In this document: piece after piece, positions 35,028 through 45,037 of the stretch
Position numbering within the stretch: the first letter of the stretch is position 1
How the letters are laid out: each line of letters opens with the position of its first letter
Source of the DNA: Escherichia coli DSM 30083 = JCM 1649 = ATCC 11775
Lineage (GTDB): Bacteria; Pseudomonadota; Gammaproteobacteria; Enterobacterales; Enterobacteriaceae
Direction: 5' to 3'
DNA: 64,000 nucleotides
Assembly: GCF_003697165.2 (NCBI RefSeq)
Contig: NZ_CP033092.2
Span: 1,984,001 to 2,048,000, forward strand
The notes under the pieces: generated by a model
Told to the model about the DNA's origin: nothing
Database searches by the model: none
Seen by the model: the letters and a program-made list of their open reading frames with translations, nothing else
Program-made: the position numbers and the translations under genes

Positions 35028-36482
35028 TTATCGGAACGGCGGCTCATTAAAGGTTCGTAATTTACGTGAATGCAGTCGGTCGCCTTCTGCGCGCAGCAAA
35101 TCGATCGCCCGAATGCCAATTTGCAGGTGTTCGGAAATAGCGCCTTCATAAAAACGGTTAGCCTGGCCGGGAAGCTTAATCTCACCATGTAACGGTTTAT
35201 CTGAAACACACAGTAGTGTCCCGTATGGCACGCGGAAACGATATCCTTGCGCGGCAATGGTTGCACTTTCCATATCAATTGCTACGGCCCGGCTTAAGTT
35301 AAAACGAAGTGCAGAAGCTGAGTAACGTAACTCCCAGTTCCTGTCATCTGTGGTTACCACAGTACCTGTACGCAGCCGCTGTTTGACTTCCTCACCAGGC
35401 CTGCCGCTGACTAACTTGGTAGCGTCATAAAGCGCACGTTGCACTTCAGCAATGCTCGGAATAGGAATATCGGGCGGCAGAACCGCATCAAGAACGTGGT
35501 CATCGCGTAAATAAGCGTGTGCAAGGACATAATCTCCAATGGCCTGGCTTTCACGTAATCCGCCACAGTGACCAATCATCAACCAGACATCCGGGCGTAG
35601 CACTGCCAGATGATCGCAGATGGTTTTAGCATTGGACGGTCCCACGCCAATATTCACCAGAGTAATACCCTGACCATCAGCGGTAATTAAATGCCATGCT
35701 GGCATCTGGTATTTTTTCCATGCAAGGTCGGAAATGGCTTCTTCTGGCGCTTCGGTTTCGGCAGTGATCCAGTTCCCGCCAGCACAAGAAAGGGCAATGT
35801 AGGGACTATCAGGATCGAGGATCTGGCTGCATCCCCAACGAACGAATTCATCCACATAGCGTGTGTAGTTGGTAAACAAGACGAACGGTTGAAAATGTTC
35901 TACTGGCGTACCGGTATAATGGCGCAACCGTGCGAGGGAAAAATCAACCCGGCGAGCATCAAAATGCGATAACGGGGAGAATTCCGTTGGATGATAAATG
36001 CCGTCTGCAGTTTCATCGCCGATTTGCGCCAGTTCTGTTGTCGGGAAGTAGCGAGTTAAACCAGCGCTCATTGAGCGATCAAGTGTCAATTCAGAGCCAT
36101 CAATGACATAAGGATAAGGGATTTCATGCTGCGAGGGTTGCACAGAGATATGCGCACCATAATCCTGATACAGCAACGTAAGTTGTTCATTGAGATACGA
36201 ACGAAAGAGAGTAGGGCGAGTAATCGTGGTGGTGTAGCTGCCTGCGTGAGTAAAACGACCAAATGCGCGCGTTTTGGGGGGATTAGTTGTGCTACCGTCC
36301 CAGGTTACGGTCAGTGATGGATAGACAAAAAGACCTTGTTTGCGGGCGTTTTCATCAGGTAATTCGCCACTTGTAATATATTTGCCAATGGCGTTGCGTA
36401 AAGCAACTACAGATTGCTCATACAGCGCGTCGAGTTTATCCAGTGCCTGAGCTGGGGTCAGACCGGAGCCCTTATTATTCAT
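35028..36482 (-). CDS. amn: AMP nucleosidase
   Basis: From the ATG at 36482 the product is 484 residues, the K-12 length. It hydrolyses AMP to adenine and ribose 5-phosphate. The C-terminal half is the nucleoside phosphorylase fold (VNIGVGPSNAKTICDHL, LMIGHCGGLR, AIDMESATIAAQGY with the catalytic-type Glu). The N-terminal half is the regulatory domain. Upstream in-frame codons to 36545 are ignored because GGAGACAC precedes the chosen ATG. Confidence 0.95.
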   Translation of the reverse strand: MNNKGSGLTPAQALDKLDALYEQSVVALRNAIGKYITSGELPDENARKQGLFVYPSLTVTWDGSTTNPPKTRAFGRFTHAGSYTTTITRPTLFRSYLNEQLTLLYQDYGAHISVQPSQHEIPYPYVIDGSELTLDRSMSAGLTRYFPTTELAQIGDETADGIYHPTEFSPLSHFDARRVDFSLARLRHYTGTPVEHFQPFVLFTNYTRYVDEFVRWGCSQILDPDSPYIALSCAGGNWITAETEAPEEAISDLAWKKYQMPAWHLITADGQGITLVNIGVGPSNAKTICDHLAVLRPDVWLMIGHCGGLRESQAIGDYVLAHAYLRDDHVLDAVLPPDIPIPSIAEVQRALYDATKLVSGRPGEEVKQRLRTGTVVTTDDRNWELRYSASALRFNLSRAVAIDMESATIAAQGYRFRVPYGTLLCVSDKPLHGEIKLPGQANRFYEGAISEHLQIGIRAIDLLRAEGDRLHSRKLRTFNEPPFR

Positions 36483-36583
36483 GTGTGTCTCCTGTTCCAT
36501 ACAATTACCGCACATCCGATAGTATGTCACAGGAATGTGAAACAAAAGTATAAGGCGAAGATCGGATGATCTTCGCTAGGCTA

Positions 36584-37900
36584 TCACGAGCGTTGATTGT
36601 CTTTCATCAATAAAGCGGTCATTGCAGAAATCAGGCATCCAGCCAGCAAATAAATGGCGACGCTATGCCAGTTCCCGGCAAAGTAAGTGATGAGTGCAGC
36701 GGCAATAAAAGGTGTAAATCCACCGCCAACCACACTGGCAACCTGATAACCGACTCCAGCACCACTGTAGCGATAACTGGCACCAAACATTTCGGTAAAC
36801 ATCGGTTGTTGCACACACACCACCATGTCATGCGCAATGTTTGCCAGCATTATGGAGAAGAAAACTATCCAGAAAATAGATTGTGCTTCAAGCGCCATAA
36901 AGAAAGGAAATGCGCTCAACGTTCCGATCAACGCGCCTGTGATATAAACCCTGCGCCGACCAAAACGATCGGCAAGCCAGGCAAAACAGGGAATTGTCAG
37001 GCAGCTTAATCCACCTACCAGCAAACCAATATTAAGGAAAAGTTCGCGCGGTAACCCCATATTCTGGGTTGAATAATTAAGTGCAAAGGCAGTAACAATG
37101 TACATCGTCAGCAACTCGCACAGTCGTAGTGCAATAATCTTCAGGAAAGCACCGGGATGTCGTAACAGAGCTTCGATAACCGGGATGCGTTTTTTCGCGG
37201 CCGCTTGATTATGTTGCTGTTGTTCAAATTCCGCGGACTCCTCCATGCCATTGCGCACCCACAATGCTCCCAGTACCAGTACGATGCTAAACAGGAAAGG
37301 AATGCGCCAGCCCCAGCTTAAAAACTGTTCGTCAGTCGTCATCATACTGATCAATGAAACCAGTCCGGTTGAAAGCAGTAAACCTACTCCGTAGCCAACT
37401 TGTACACCGCTACTGTAAAAGGCTTTTTTATTTTTCGGCGCACTTTCAACGGAAAGCAACGCTGCGCCTCCCCATTCGCCGCCGACGGCAAATCCCTGAA
37501 TGGCACGCAGTGTCACCAGCAAAATAGGTGCCCACCACCCAATGGTCGAGAATGAAGGAAGAATACCAATCAAGGCTGTCGCGATGCCCATCATCCAGAC
37601 GGTCAGCATTAACATGCGCTTACGTCCCAGCCGGTCACCAAAGTGACCGAAAATGACACCGCCGAGCGGTCGGAAAAGGAAGCCGACACCAAAGGTGGCA
37701 AATGCGGCGAGCGTTCCCATCGCCGGGCTTACCTGCGGGAAAAACTCGCGATTAAACACCAGTGCGGCGGTAATGCCATAGAGTAAAAAATCATACCAGT
37801 CGACGACGGCACCAGCGAAACTGCCTAACGCAGCTCGTCGGGCGCGACTTAACGAAAGCGTCCCTTCATCGGGACGAGTGGAGATGAGCGTGGAGTCCAT
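36584..37900 (-). CDS. shiA: Shikimate:H+ symporter
   Basis: The 438-residue MFS protein has 12 hydrophobic helices and the MHS-family loop GDRLGRKRMLML between helices 2 and 3 (FGHFGDRLGRK). It is K-12 length and intact. It imports shikimate across the inner membrane. It lies upstream of amn in the same direction; the two are 101 bases apart and probably separately transcribed. Confidence 0.95.
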   Translation of the reverse strand: MDSTLISTRPDEGTLSLSRARRAALGSFAGAVVDWYDFLLYGITAALVFNREFFPQVSPAMGTLAAFATFGVGFLFRPLGGVIFGHFGDRLGRKRMLMLTVWMMGIATALIGILPSFSTIGWWAPILLVTLRAIQGFAVGGEWGGAALLSVESAPKNKKAFYSSGVQVGYGVGLLLSTGLVSLISMMTTDEQFLSWGWRIPFLFSIVLVLGALWVRNGMEESAEFEQQQHNQAAAKKRIPVIEALLRHPGAFLKIIALRLCELLTMYIVTAFALNYSTQNMGLPRELFLNIGLLVGGLSCLTIPCFAWLADRFGRRRVYITGALIGTLSAFPFFMALEAQSIFWIVFFSIMLANIAHDMVVCVQQPMFTEMFGASYRYSGAGVGYQVASVVGGGFTPFIAAALITYFAGNWHSVAIYLLAGCLISAMTALLMKDNQRS

Positions 37901-38214
37901 AATGATCCTGTTTGTACTGTCTTTTTATAATTAGTATGGAAAAGGTAACTCACATTGCCGTCGATCTATAAACGAACCTTATGAGACTACCTCGACAGAG
38001 CGAATCTGCAAATGATTTTATGGCTGATTAACGGCAACATGAAAAATTCGATGGAAGATGAAAGCGCAGGAGTTGCTGGTGTTGTTTAAGGATTAAGCAG
38101 AGGGCCCACAGGTTCGAGATATGAAACATAAAAGTCCGCATATGCACAAAATTGCACCCTGATGATTCTGATAGACTGCATTGCATTATAACCAGTAGGG
38201 AGGCGAGGTTAGTT
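37901..38214. other. Intergenic shiA-yeeL
   Basis: A divergent promoter region for shiA and the glycosyltransferase-like gene. No ORF or strong hairpin was noticed. Confidence 0.4.
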
Positions 38215-39267
38215 ATGTTTTTAGTATCATTGTTGAGACGTATTGCATTTAGTTACTACGATTATAAAGCTTATAATTTTAATATTGAAAAAACAGACTT
38301 TGTTGTCATACATATTCCCGATCAGATTGGCGATGCTATGGCCATCTTTCCTGTTATTCGGGCGCTTGAATTGCATAAAATTAAGCATCTATTAATTGTT
38401 ACGTCGACAATTAATTTAGAAGTCTTTAATGCGCTCAAACTTGAACAGAATAAATTAACATTAGTCACAATGACTATGCAGGATCACGCAACATTAAAAG
38501 AAATAAAAGATTTAGCGAAGAACATAACACTGCAATACGGTACGCCGGATCTTTGTATAGAGGCGATGCGTAAAAAGAACCTGAAAACGATGATATTTAT
38601 CAGTCAGTTGAAAGCAAAAACGAATTTCCAGGTCGTCGGTTTAACCATGAAGTGCTATTCCCCTTTGTGTAAGAACGCGTCCCGGATGGATCAGAATCTC
38701 CGGGCTCCTGTACCCATGACATGGGCATTTATGATGCGTGAGGCGGGTTTTCCGGCAGTCAGGTCAATATATGAATTGCCATTAAGCGATGATGTACTCG
38801 ATGAGGTACGTGAGGAAATGCGATCGTTAGGATCTTACATTGCGCTCAATTTAGAAGGTAGCTCGCAGGAACGTACATTTTCATTATCGATTGCAGAAAA
38901 TCTAATAGCAAAAATTCAAAGTGAAACAGATATGCCAATAGTGATCGTTTATGGACCCAAAGGGGAAGATAAAGCCAGGGCATTAGTGGATTGTTATAAT
39001 AATGTCTACCGTTTATCCTTATCACCCTCGATTAAACGTTCAGCAGCAATTATAAAAGATGCTTATATGGCAATAACTCCTGACACCTCAATATTACATA
39101 TGGCAAGCGCCTATAATACCCCTGTTGTTGCAATTTATGCTGATTACAAAACGCGATGGCCCGCAATGGCCGATGTTTCGGAGTCAGTCGCCGTTGGGCA
39201 AAAAATTGACAATATAAGTCTGGATGAATTCGCAAAGGCATTAAAAAGTGTTTTGGCGAGAATTTGA
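38215..39267 (+). CDS. yeeL: Glycosyltransferase family 9 (heptosyltransferase-like) protein
   Basis: The 350-residue protein resembles ADP-heptose:LPS heptosyltransferases (GT9). HIPDQIGDAMAIFPVIRALE at residues 33-52 is the N-terminal G.GD..M motif; NLEGSSQERTFS and ITPDTSILHMASAYNTPVVAIY form the C-terminal nucleotide-sugar site. It sits where K-12 has yeeL, which I recall as a pseudogene there; here the frame is uninterrupted. The ATG at 38215 has an AGGGAGG/GAGG ribosome site. GC content is low (about 38 percent by eye), unlike neighbours, suggesting acquisition. The acceptor is unknown. Confidence 0.7.
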   Translation: MFLVSLLRRIAFSYYDYKAYNFNIEKTDFVVIHIPDQIGDAMAIFPVIRALELHKIKHLLIVTSTINLEVFNALKLEQNKLTLVTMTMQDHATLKEIKDLAKNITLQYGTPDLCIEAMRKKNLKTMIFISQLKAKTNFQVVGLTMKCYSPLCKNASRMDQNLRAPVPMTWAFMMREAGFPAVRSIYELPLSDDVLDEVREEMRSLGSYIALNLEGSSQERTFSLSIAENLIAKIQSETDMPIVIVYGPKGEDKARALVDCYNNVYRLSLSPSIKRSAAIIKDAYMAITPDTSILHMASAYNTPVVAIYADYKTRWPAMADVSESVAVGQKIDNISLDEFAKALKSVLARI

Positions 39268-39394
39268 GGCAGTACTTATGCATAGTAATGCCGATCTGTT
39301 ATGAACGGTGGTGCCATCAATACTCTGAGGCTGGTCAATCATCACAGAAAACCAGCCTTTGGATCAAAGCAATACTCACCGAAAATGATCATAG

Positions 39395-41880
39395 TCACAC
39401 CAAACGCGATTCAGGAGGAACTGTTTGGTAAATAGCACCACCGGATCTTGGGGGCGCTGTGATTATTACAGTATTGCTATCACCGTCATTTTTGAATGTC
39501 ACTTTACCAGTAGCATCAACGCCTACCCAGGAGGCCGAGCTTGAAAACGAATAATCAGCCGCCGTTTTTCCTGGTGCAAAGTTGTCATTATTCAACTGAT
39601 AATACGCCCCGGTAAATCCCTGCGAAGGGAATGAAGCTGTCGGTAGGTTTGCACCATTCACTGACACTGTACCGGTCATTGGTCTGGTTTCCGCGCTAAT
39701 GAATTCTATCGTGGTACTCAGGCCCGCCTGATGAACACCATTCAATACGGGGATCAGCGTTGCGATACCCTCTCCGTCTCCTGTAACAGTAGCTTTGTAA
39801 TCACCGTTGATATTTTGACTGTAATCAATTGCGCTAATTTTCATATAGGGCACGTTTGTACCTGATTGCACAAATTCCATCCCTTCAGAAACTTTGATCG
39901 GATTGCCTGATATATCGTGCAGAACAAGATGTAGCTCAGCACTATCGGTAAAGTCCCCTTTCAGTGATGACTGGTTGTTCTTAAGGATGGACTGCGAGGC
40001 GTCTGCTGGGACTGCCACTAGCGATATATCTACTGTTTGCATTCCACCTGCGCTTGTGACTGTGCTTACAGTGACGCTCCCCGTTATCGCTCCTTTCACG
40101 CTTGTTGTCGCGATTCCGTTTTGATCGGTCACTGCTGTTAATGACGTTAATGTGGTGGAGCCGCTTTTTAAGGCGAAGTACACAGTGAGACCTTCGATCA
40201 GGTTACCACTGCCATCCTCAACCGTTGCCTTTAAGGTACTTAAATCACTGTTGGTGGCGGCGATAGTCGACGGATCAGCGATAAAGCTAGCAACATGTGC
40301 GGTGCTTGGGTTGCCAGTAACCTTCACGGTTGTCTGTGTCTGTATTGTGACGCCGTTATGGAACGATGCAGTCACCGTATATGTACCGACTTTATTGCTG
40401 GTCAGAACGACTGGAGCCTGACCTGAAGAGTTGGTTCTCACTTTTCCGCCACTTAACGTCGCACCTTCTAGCGTTACGCTAAAGTTGATGACCTGACCCT
40501 CCACTGGAGTGCCATTTGCAGAGGTTAGCGTTGCCGTCAGAGTAGCGCCTTTAGGAGCATTGACACCGATAAGCGGACTGGACGTGAGTGTCAGTTTTTC
40601 ATCAATAGCCTCCAGTTGTTTCTCAAGTGAAGCTCCATTCGCTAGGGATGCTTTTACAGTATACGAGCCGTTTCTTTCAGGCGTCATGGTGACCTCGGCT
40701 ACTCCCTGCGTATTAGTAGAGACCGTATTCTGGCTGATGATCATTTGCGAGGATGGCGCTGCACTGAATGTCGCGGGTTGATGCGTCACCGGGTTGCCAA
40801 ACTGGTCGTTAACGTGAGCTTTAACTGCTATGTCTTGTGCGACCATGACCTGACCTTCAGGTATCTCCTGACTGGTAATCGTCGCAGAATTAACATCTAC
40901 CTTGGCATTCAGTAATCGCGAGATGACTTCAGTAGGTTTATCTGCCAGAGAGGCTGAAACTGTTTTTAGTCCGACCTCGGTGCTTGTCACAAGAATTTCA
41001 GCGAAAACCTGATCATCCGTTTCAACGCTGGTGCTGCTTAGCGTGACGGAGGTTCCACGGAAATTAACTTTTATACCTTCTACTGGGTTGCCGTTTCCAT
41101 CAGTCACTGTTGCCTGTAGCCTGGTCATTCCAATGTTATTGGCGATGAAATTGTCCTCGGTAACGTTAAGATTAACCTGCGCAGTGAGCGTATCCGCAGT
41201 AAAGTTCACCACCAACTGCTCACTCTTACCGCCAACCATCGATGCTGTCACGGTATGAGCGCCTGCTTTTGTACCTTTCAGCGTGACTTTCGCTTTGCCA
41301 TCGGCATCAGTAACCGCTTTGTCGCCATCGCTCAGCGTGAAGTTCGCCTTCACATCTTCCGGTAGAGTAAATGTTACCTCAGTGTTGGCTATCGCATTGC
41401 CCTCTGTATCAGCGACGGTGCTGTTAGTGTCGTGAGATCGTTATTGTCGGCAATCACCGGATCCTTCGAGGCTGCCAGCGTGATTTCAGCATTCGTGACG
41501 TTCGGCACATAGTTCACTGTTTGTTGCATCGAATCGCCATTTTCGAGGGTTGCCGTCACGGGAGTTCTTCAGGCTGAAATCTTCATCCACGCCCAGCGTG
41601 ATTCTTGCGGTACCGAAGCGGCTTAACCAGTCTGTCATTACCCCTGAAGCCTGAGAAGAGGCCCATCCACGTGCTATGTTTGCCGCTTGCTCGCTGTTCA
41701 TATCTTCGGCGAGCAGAGATCCAATTAGCTGTGAAGTACTGGCTATCTGTTGCTCAAGGTTGCCACTGCTGTTACCCGGCGGCGGGGTTAAATTTTTTTC
41801 ACTAACTTGTGCCTGGACATCCAGTTCATCACCCGGGCGGGCATTACGAACAAACGTACGAAACTGGTTGAGTTTGCGTA
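39395..41880 (-). pseudogene. yeeJ: yeeJ (inverse autotransporter adhesin) remnant
   Basis: The largest piece (39395-41353) is a run of bacterial Ig-like repeats (TLTATLTSANGTPVEGQVIN, TVTDGNGNPVEGI and similar) from the YeeJ passenger. Upstream the sequence continues with frameshifts near 41420 (TLTA, one base lost) and near 41560. At 41560 the N-terminal segment, including LTPPPGNSSGNLEQQIAS and GTARITLGVDEDFSLKNS, is joined directly to late repeats, deleting the barrel and most repeats. The 3' end is altered after KVTFKNDGDSN, ending in PPESRLV. No adhesin can be made. At 41880 it meets the HPI-side sequence. Confidence 0.85.
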
Positions 41881-42235
41881 ACAGGGGGGTATCTATAATT
41901 TGTTGCACAGGACAAATATATCTGGCTTCTGTACAGAGTCTTAAATTTTGACCATAAATAAAACCGTCCCTGTCAAGCATGCATAGTTTATCAAGTAGGT
42001 CTCCCACAAACTGCCTGAATTTTATTTTTCCATTAAAAGTTTGTATCTTCTTAAGTATCACAGGAGACTGGAAATAGACCGATAGTAGGATGTTGCCACT
42101 CAAGGCATGACGATAAATATCGCTAGGAGTAATTTTTTGTTTTATGGCTTTGGTAGTGATCTCAACTGCTTCCGTTATAGTGACCCATGTTGACATATAA
42201 TGAGTTATAAGCAATGGCTGATATTTTTTTGACAT
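41881..42235 (-). CDS. N-terminal part of an HPI-end ORF fused to yeeJ
   Basis: An ATG at 42235 with an excellent GAAGGAG ribosome site begins MSKKYQPLLITHYMSTWVTI. About 118 residues follow that are not YeeJ-like, until DTPLLRKLNQFRT, where YeeJ sequence starts. The frame then continues in yeeJ to 41486. The unit is thus the 5' part of a gene on the fyuA side of the HPI, cut by the deletion that fixed the island end. The segment EAVEITTKAIKQKITPSDIY looks like a helix-turn-helix type domain; I do not recognise the family. Confidence 0.6.
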
Positions 42236-42292
42236 AATATTATCTCCTTCTACACAACAATTCGTTCCGTTAAGGAAAAAGATTGGTGTCAC

Positions 42293-42849
42293 AAGTATTT
42301 ATTTATGATTAATCAGAGGGTTTATGACAGAGAAAAGGATGTATATTTCTGAGTAAACATGTACAGGCCTATGGGGTGACTATTTAATGAGTAAATGCCG
42401 AATGATTTTCGGGGTGATGATTATAACTTGAGGAAAAATCCCAGCGTGGTTTGAGTAGTGTACCTGAGTGATATTTGTGTTATGTATGCATTGATTGCAG
42501 CAGAATAAATATAGTTCAGGCTAGTATAGTTTATGGTAGCTATGAGAATATATAATCTATTTTACCTATAAAATAATTTATATGTATGGGGTTGTTTTTT
42601 TAGGTTGTTTGTCTGTGCTTTTATATTCTGGAGATGTGCCTTGTATATAGGATTGTTTGTTGGTTGTATTTTTTAATGTTGCACTGTTGTGAATTTTTAT
42701 TTTGATATGATTATTTCTTTAGTATAAGGAGAGAAAGGAACGAGAAAGTTAAATCTATTTATCCTAATCGCAATTTCATTGTTTAAATAATCACTATGGA
42801 TTAATATTTTTTGCGACTCTGCTGAGTTACTGGTTTTAACTAGTGGTGT
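42293..42849. other. AT-rich intergenic region downstream of fyuA
   Basis: About 550 bases with very high AT content and no ORF of note. It probably binds H-NS. It may contain the promoter of the minus-strand fused ORF. Confidence 0.4.
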
Positions 42850-42878
42850 AAAAGGGATACCTTTTCGGTATCCCTTTT
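42850..42878 (-). terminator. Terminator of fyuA
   Basis: AAAAGGGATACC pairs perfectly with GGTATCCCTTTT around a five-base loop, directly after the fyuA stop codon. Confidence 0.9.
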
Positions 42879-42885
42879 ACAATAA

Positions 42886-44907
42886 TCAGAAGAAATCAAT
42901 TCGCGTATTGATACCGACGGTGCGACCCATATTGACCTGCGCGACGGCGCTGCTGCCGTTCATGTAGCCATAGGTACGGTAACGACGGTCGAACAGGTTA
43001 TCGACATAGACGGAAATGTTCATCCGTTCAGTCGCCTGCCAGCCCAGGCTGCTGTCCAGGGTGGCATAGGTGCCTTGCCGCAACTGGTTGTCGCCATCGA
43101 AATAATGCGGCCCGACCAGATTAACCGCCAGTCGGGGCATCAGTGCGCCATAGCGCGTATCAATCACGCCGTTCACGCTGCTTCCCGCGCCATAACGTGG
43201 TACGAACGGCACCCGGTTACCGTGATACAACTCACTGTCATTGGTGAATTCGGAACGGATCACGTTGCCATTGATATCCCATGACCAGCCTGGCGCAAAC
43301 CGCCACTTCGCTTCAAGCTCAACGCCGGTGGCGTCGGCTTTACCCGCATTGCTTAATGTCTGCATCCCGACCGGGCCAGAGTAAAGCTGCATGTCTTTGG
43401 TGTGGGTATAAAACGTCGCGGCTTGCAGCGTGACGTCAGCGGTTTCGTAGCGGGTGCCAAGTTCATAGTTGATGGATTTCTCGGCGACGAACGGTTTGGC
43501 ATCAAGACCCGCAGTAGGCACGATGTTGTACCCGGAAGGTTTATATCCCTGGGCTACACGGGTATACACTCTCCAGTCATCGGTCAGCATATAGCCTGCG
43601 GATAGCTGCCCGAGCACCTGATCGTCATTGCTCTTACCCTGGTCGCCAAACGGGTTGCCGAGCATGCTGCCGTGATATTGTGTACTGGATTTATCATGCG
43701 AGAAGCGCACGCCGCCGCCGATATCAAAACGATCGGTTAAATGCCAGGTCAGGTCACTGTATGCGGCCAGCGTTTCAGCGGTGGTATAGCCGGTACTGCT
43801 TAAATAAGGCATTGTCGGCATGTCGTAGGCTGAATTTAACTTCTCGCGGGTGTTCTGCCGGTACAGCCCAAACACCATATCAACGGTACGCGCATCGCCC
43901 AGGGTTGCGGCGCGCAGCTCCTGCACATCCTGATTCCAGCGCTGAGGCATATTGACGATTAACGAACCGGAAGGGAAGGCGCGCGAATAATGCTGCTGCT
44001 GCCAGGCGCTGATCAGGTTGAAAACCCAGTCATCGGTGGTGTATTTCCCACTCAGGGTCTGGCTGTCAGTGCAGCGCCGCATGTACGGGTCTGGTGAACC
44101 ATCGCTGATCGACAGCTTACGGCCCTTAATATCATTCCATCCCACATAGGCATCCTGGGTGGCGCGGGTACATTCGCGTGAGGCGGCAAAGCCCATTTCC
44201 CAGGGCTGATCGTCCGGCGCCAGACGCAGTTTCACATTCCCTATGCTGGCGCGGGTGCCGCCTAAGTCATCGCTTCCCGTCGCGGGGTTAATCATGTCGC
44301 CGTCATCAACCTGGCGTAACAGGGTGACGCTGCCGTACAGCAGGCCATCCTGAATGGGGCCGCTCAGGTTGAACTTACTTCGATAACTGTCGCGGCTACT
44401 GACGCCGCCTTCAATATAGCCGCGCGGCGTACTGTCCGGCTGCTGGGTGACGATGTTGATGATCCCGCCCTGAGCGCTTTTGCCATATAACGTTCCCTGT
44501 GGGCCTCGCAGCAACTCCACGCTTTGCACATCGGTAAGCGCCTGGATGGTGTTGGTGGAAAGCTGAGGGACGCCATCGACATACAGGGTGACGGCGGGGT
44601 TATAGAAGTCCTGCGCTGAAGAGACGCCGCGTAGCGAGATCGTCGAAAAAAGCATGTTGCCGCTATTTTCAATATTGAGCCCGGGCAAGACTCTGGGGAG
44701 TTTGTCGCTGGCGGTGACGCCGGCGTCGCTTAATTCCGGCGCGCTGACAACAGTAGACGAGACGTTGTTGGCTGATGCCGAGCGGGAAGATTGTTTACTG
44801 GCGGTAACCACCAGCGTGCTTTCGTCTTGCTGTGAAGTCTGGGCATTAGCAATGGCGGGGAGCAATAATCCCCCCAAGGCCAGAGGATAAAGCCGTGTCA
44901 TTTTCAT
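42886..44907 (-). CDS. fyuA: Yersiniabactin/pesticin TonB-dependent receptor
   Basis: The 673-residue outer-membrane receptor has a signal peptide (1-22, ending IANA), a TonB box (DESTLVVTA, about 28-36) and a plug domain (VELLRGPQGTLYG). A 22-strand barrel follows, ending in the terminal Phe of RIDFF. It imports Fe-yersiniabactin and is the pesticin receptor. Length is full and no interruptions are seen. A Fur-box-like sequence lies 56 bases before the start. It forms its own transcription unit after ybtE, with its own terminator. Confidence 0.97.
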   Translation of the reverse strand: MKMTRLYPLALGGLLLPAIANAQTSQQDESTLVVTASKQSSRSASANNVSSTVVSAPELSDAGVTASDKLPRVLPGLNIENSGNMLFSTISLRGVSSAQDFYNPAVTLYVDGVPQLSTNTIQALTDVQSVELLRGPQGTLYGKSAQGGIINIVTQQPDSTPRGYIEGGVSSRDSYRSKFNLSGPIQDGLLYGSVTLLRQVDDGDMINPATGSDDLGGTRASIGNVKLRLAPDDQPWEMGFAASRECTRATQDAYVGWNDIKGRKLSISDGSPDPYMRRCTDSQTLSGKYTTDDWVFNLISAWQQQHYSRAFPSGSLIVNMPQRWNQDVQELRAATLGDARTVDMVFGLYRQNTREKLNSAYDMPTMPYLSSTGYTTAETLAAYSDLTWHLTDRFDIGGGVRFSHDKSSTQYHGSMLGNPFGDQGKSNDDQVLGQLSAGYMLTDDWRVYTRVAQGYKPSGYNIVPTAGLDAKPFVAEKSINYELGTRYETADVTLQAATFYTHTKDMQLYSGPVGMQTLSNAGKADATGVELEAKWRFAPGWSWDINGNVIRSEFTNDSELYHGNRVPFVPRYGAGSSVNGVIDTRYGALMPRLAVNLVGPHYFDGDNQLRQGTYATLDSSLGWQATERMNISVYVDNLFDRRYRTYGYMNGSSAVAQVNMGRTVGINTRIDFF

Positions 44908-44962
44908 TGTTGTGAGTCCCTGTAAGACGGCGAAACGCCAAAAATACCGACAATGGTGAATT

Positions 44963-44981
44963 GAAAATGATAACTATTTCT
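44963..44981 (-). promoter_or_regulatory. Fur box upstream of fyuA
   Basis: GAAAATGATAACTATTTCT matches 13 of 19 positions of the Fur consensus GATAATGATAATCATTATC and lies in the fyuA promoter region. Iron repression of fyuA by Fur is established in Yersinia. Confidence 0.75.
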
Positions 44982-44993
44982 AATAGTGGTGCT

Positions 44994-45027
44994 ACCCGAA
45001 ACGGGTTTATTTCAACCTGTTTCGGGT
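44994..45027. repeat. Inverted repeat between ybtE and fyuA
   Basis: ACCCGAAACGGGT and ACCTGTTTCGGGT form a 13-bp stem with one mismatch around eight bases. No T-run follows on the minus strand. It may be a ybtE terminator-like element or a binding site for the AraC-type activator YbtA, which also controls fyuA. Confidence 0.6.
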
Positions 45028-45037
45028 CGGTTTGCGC

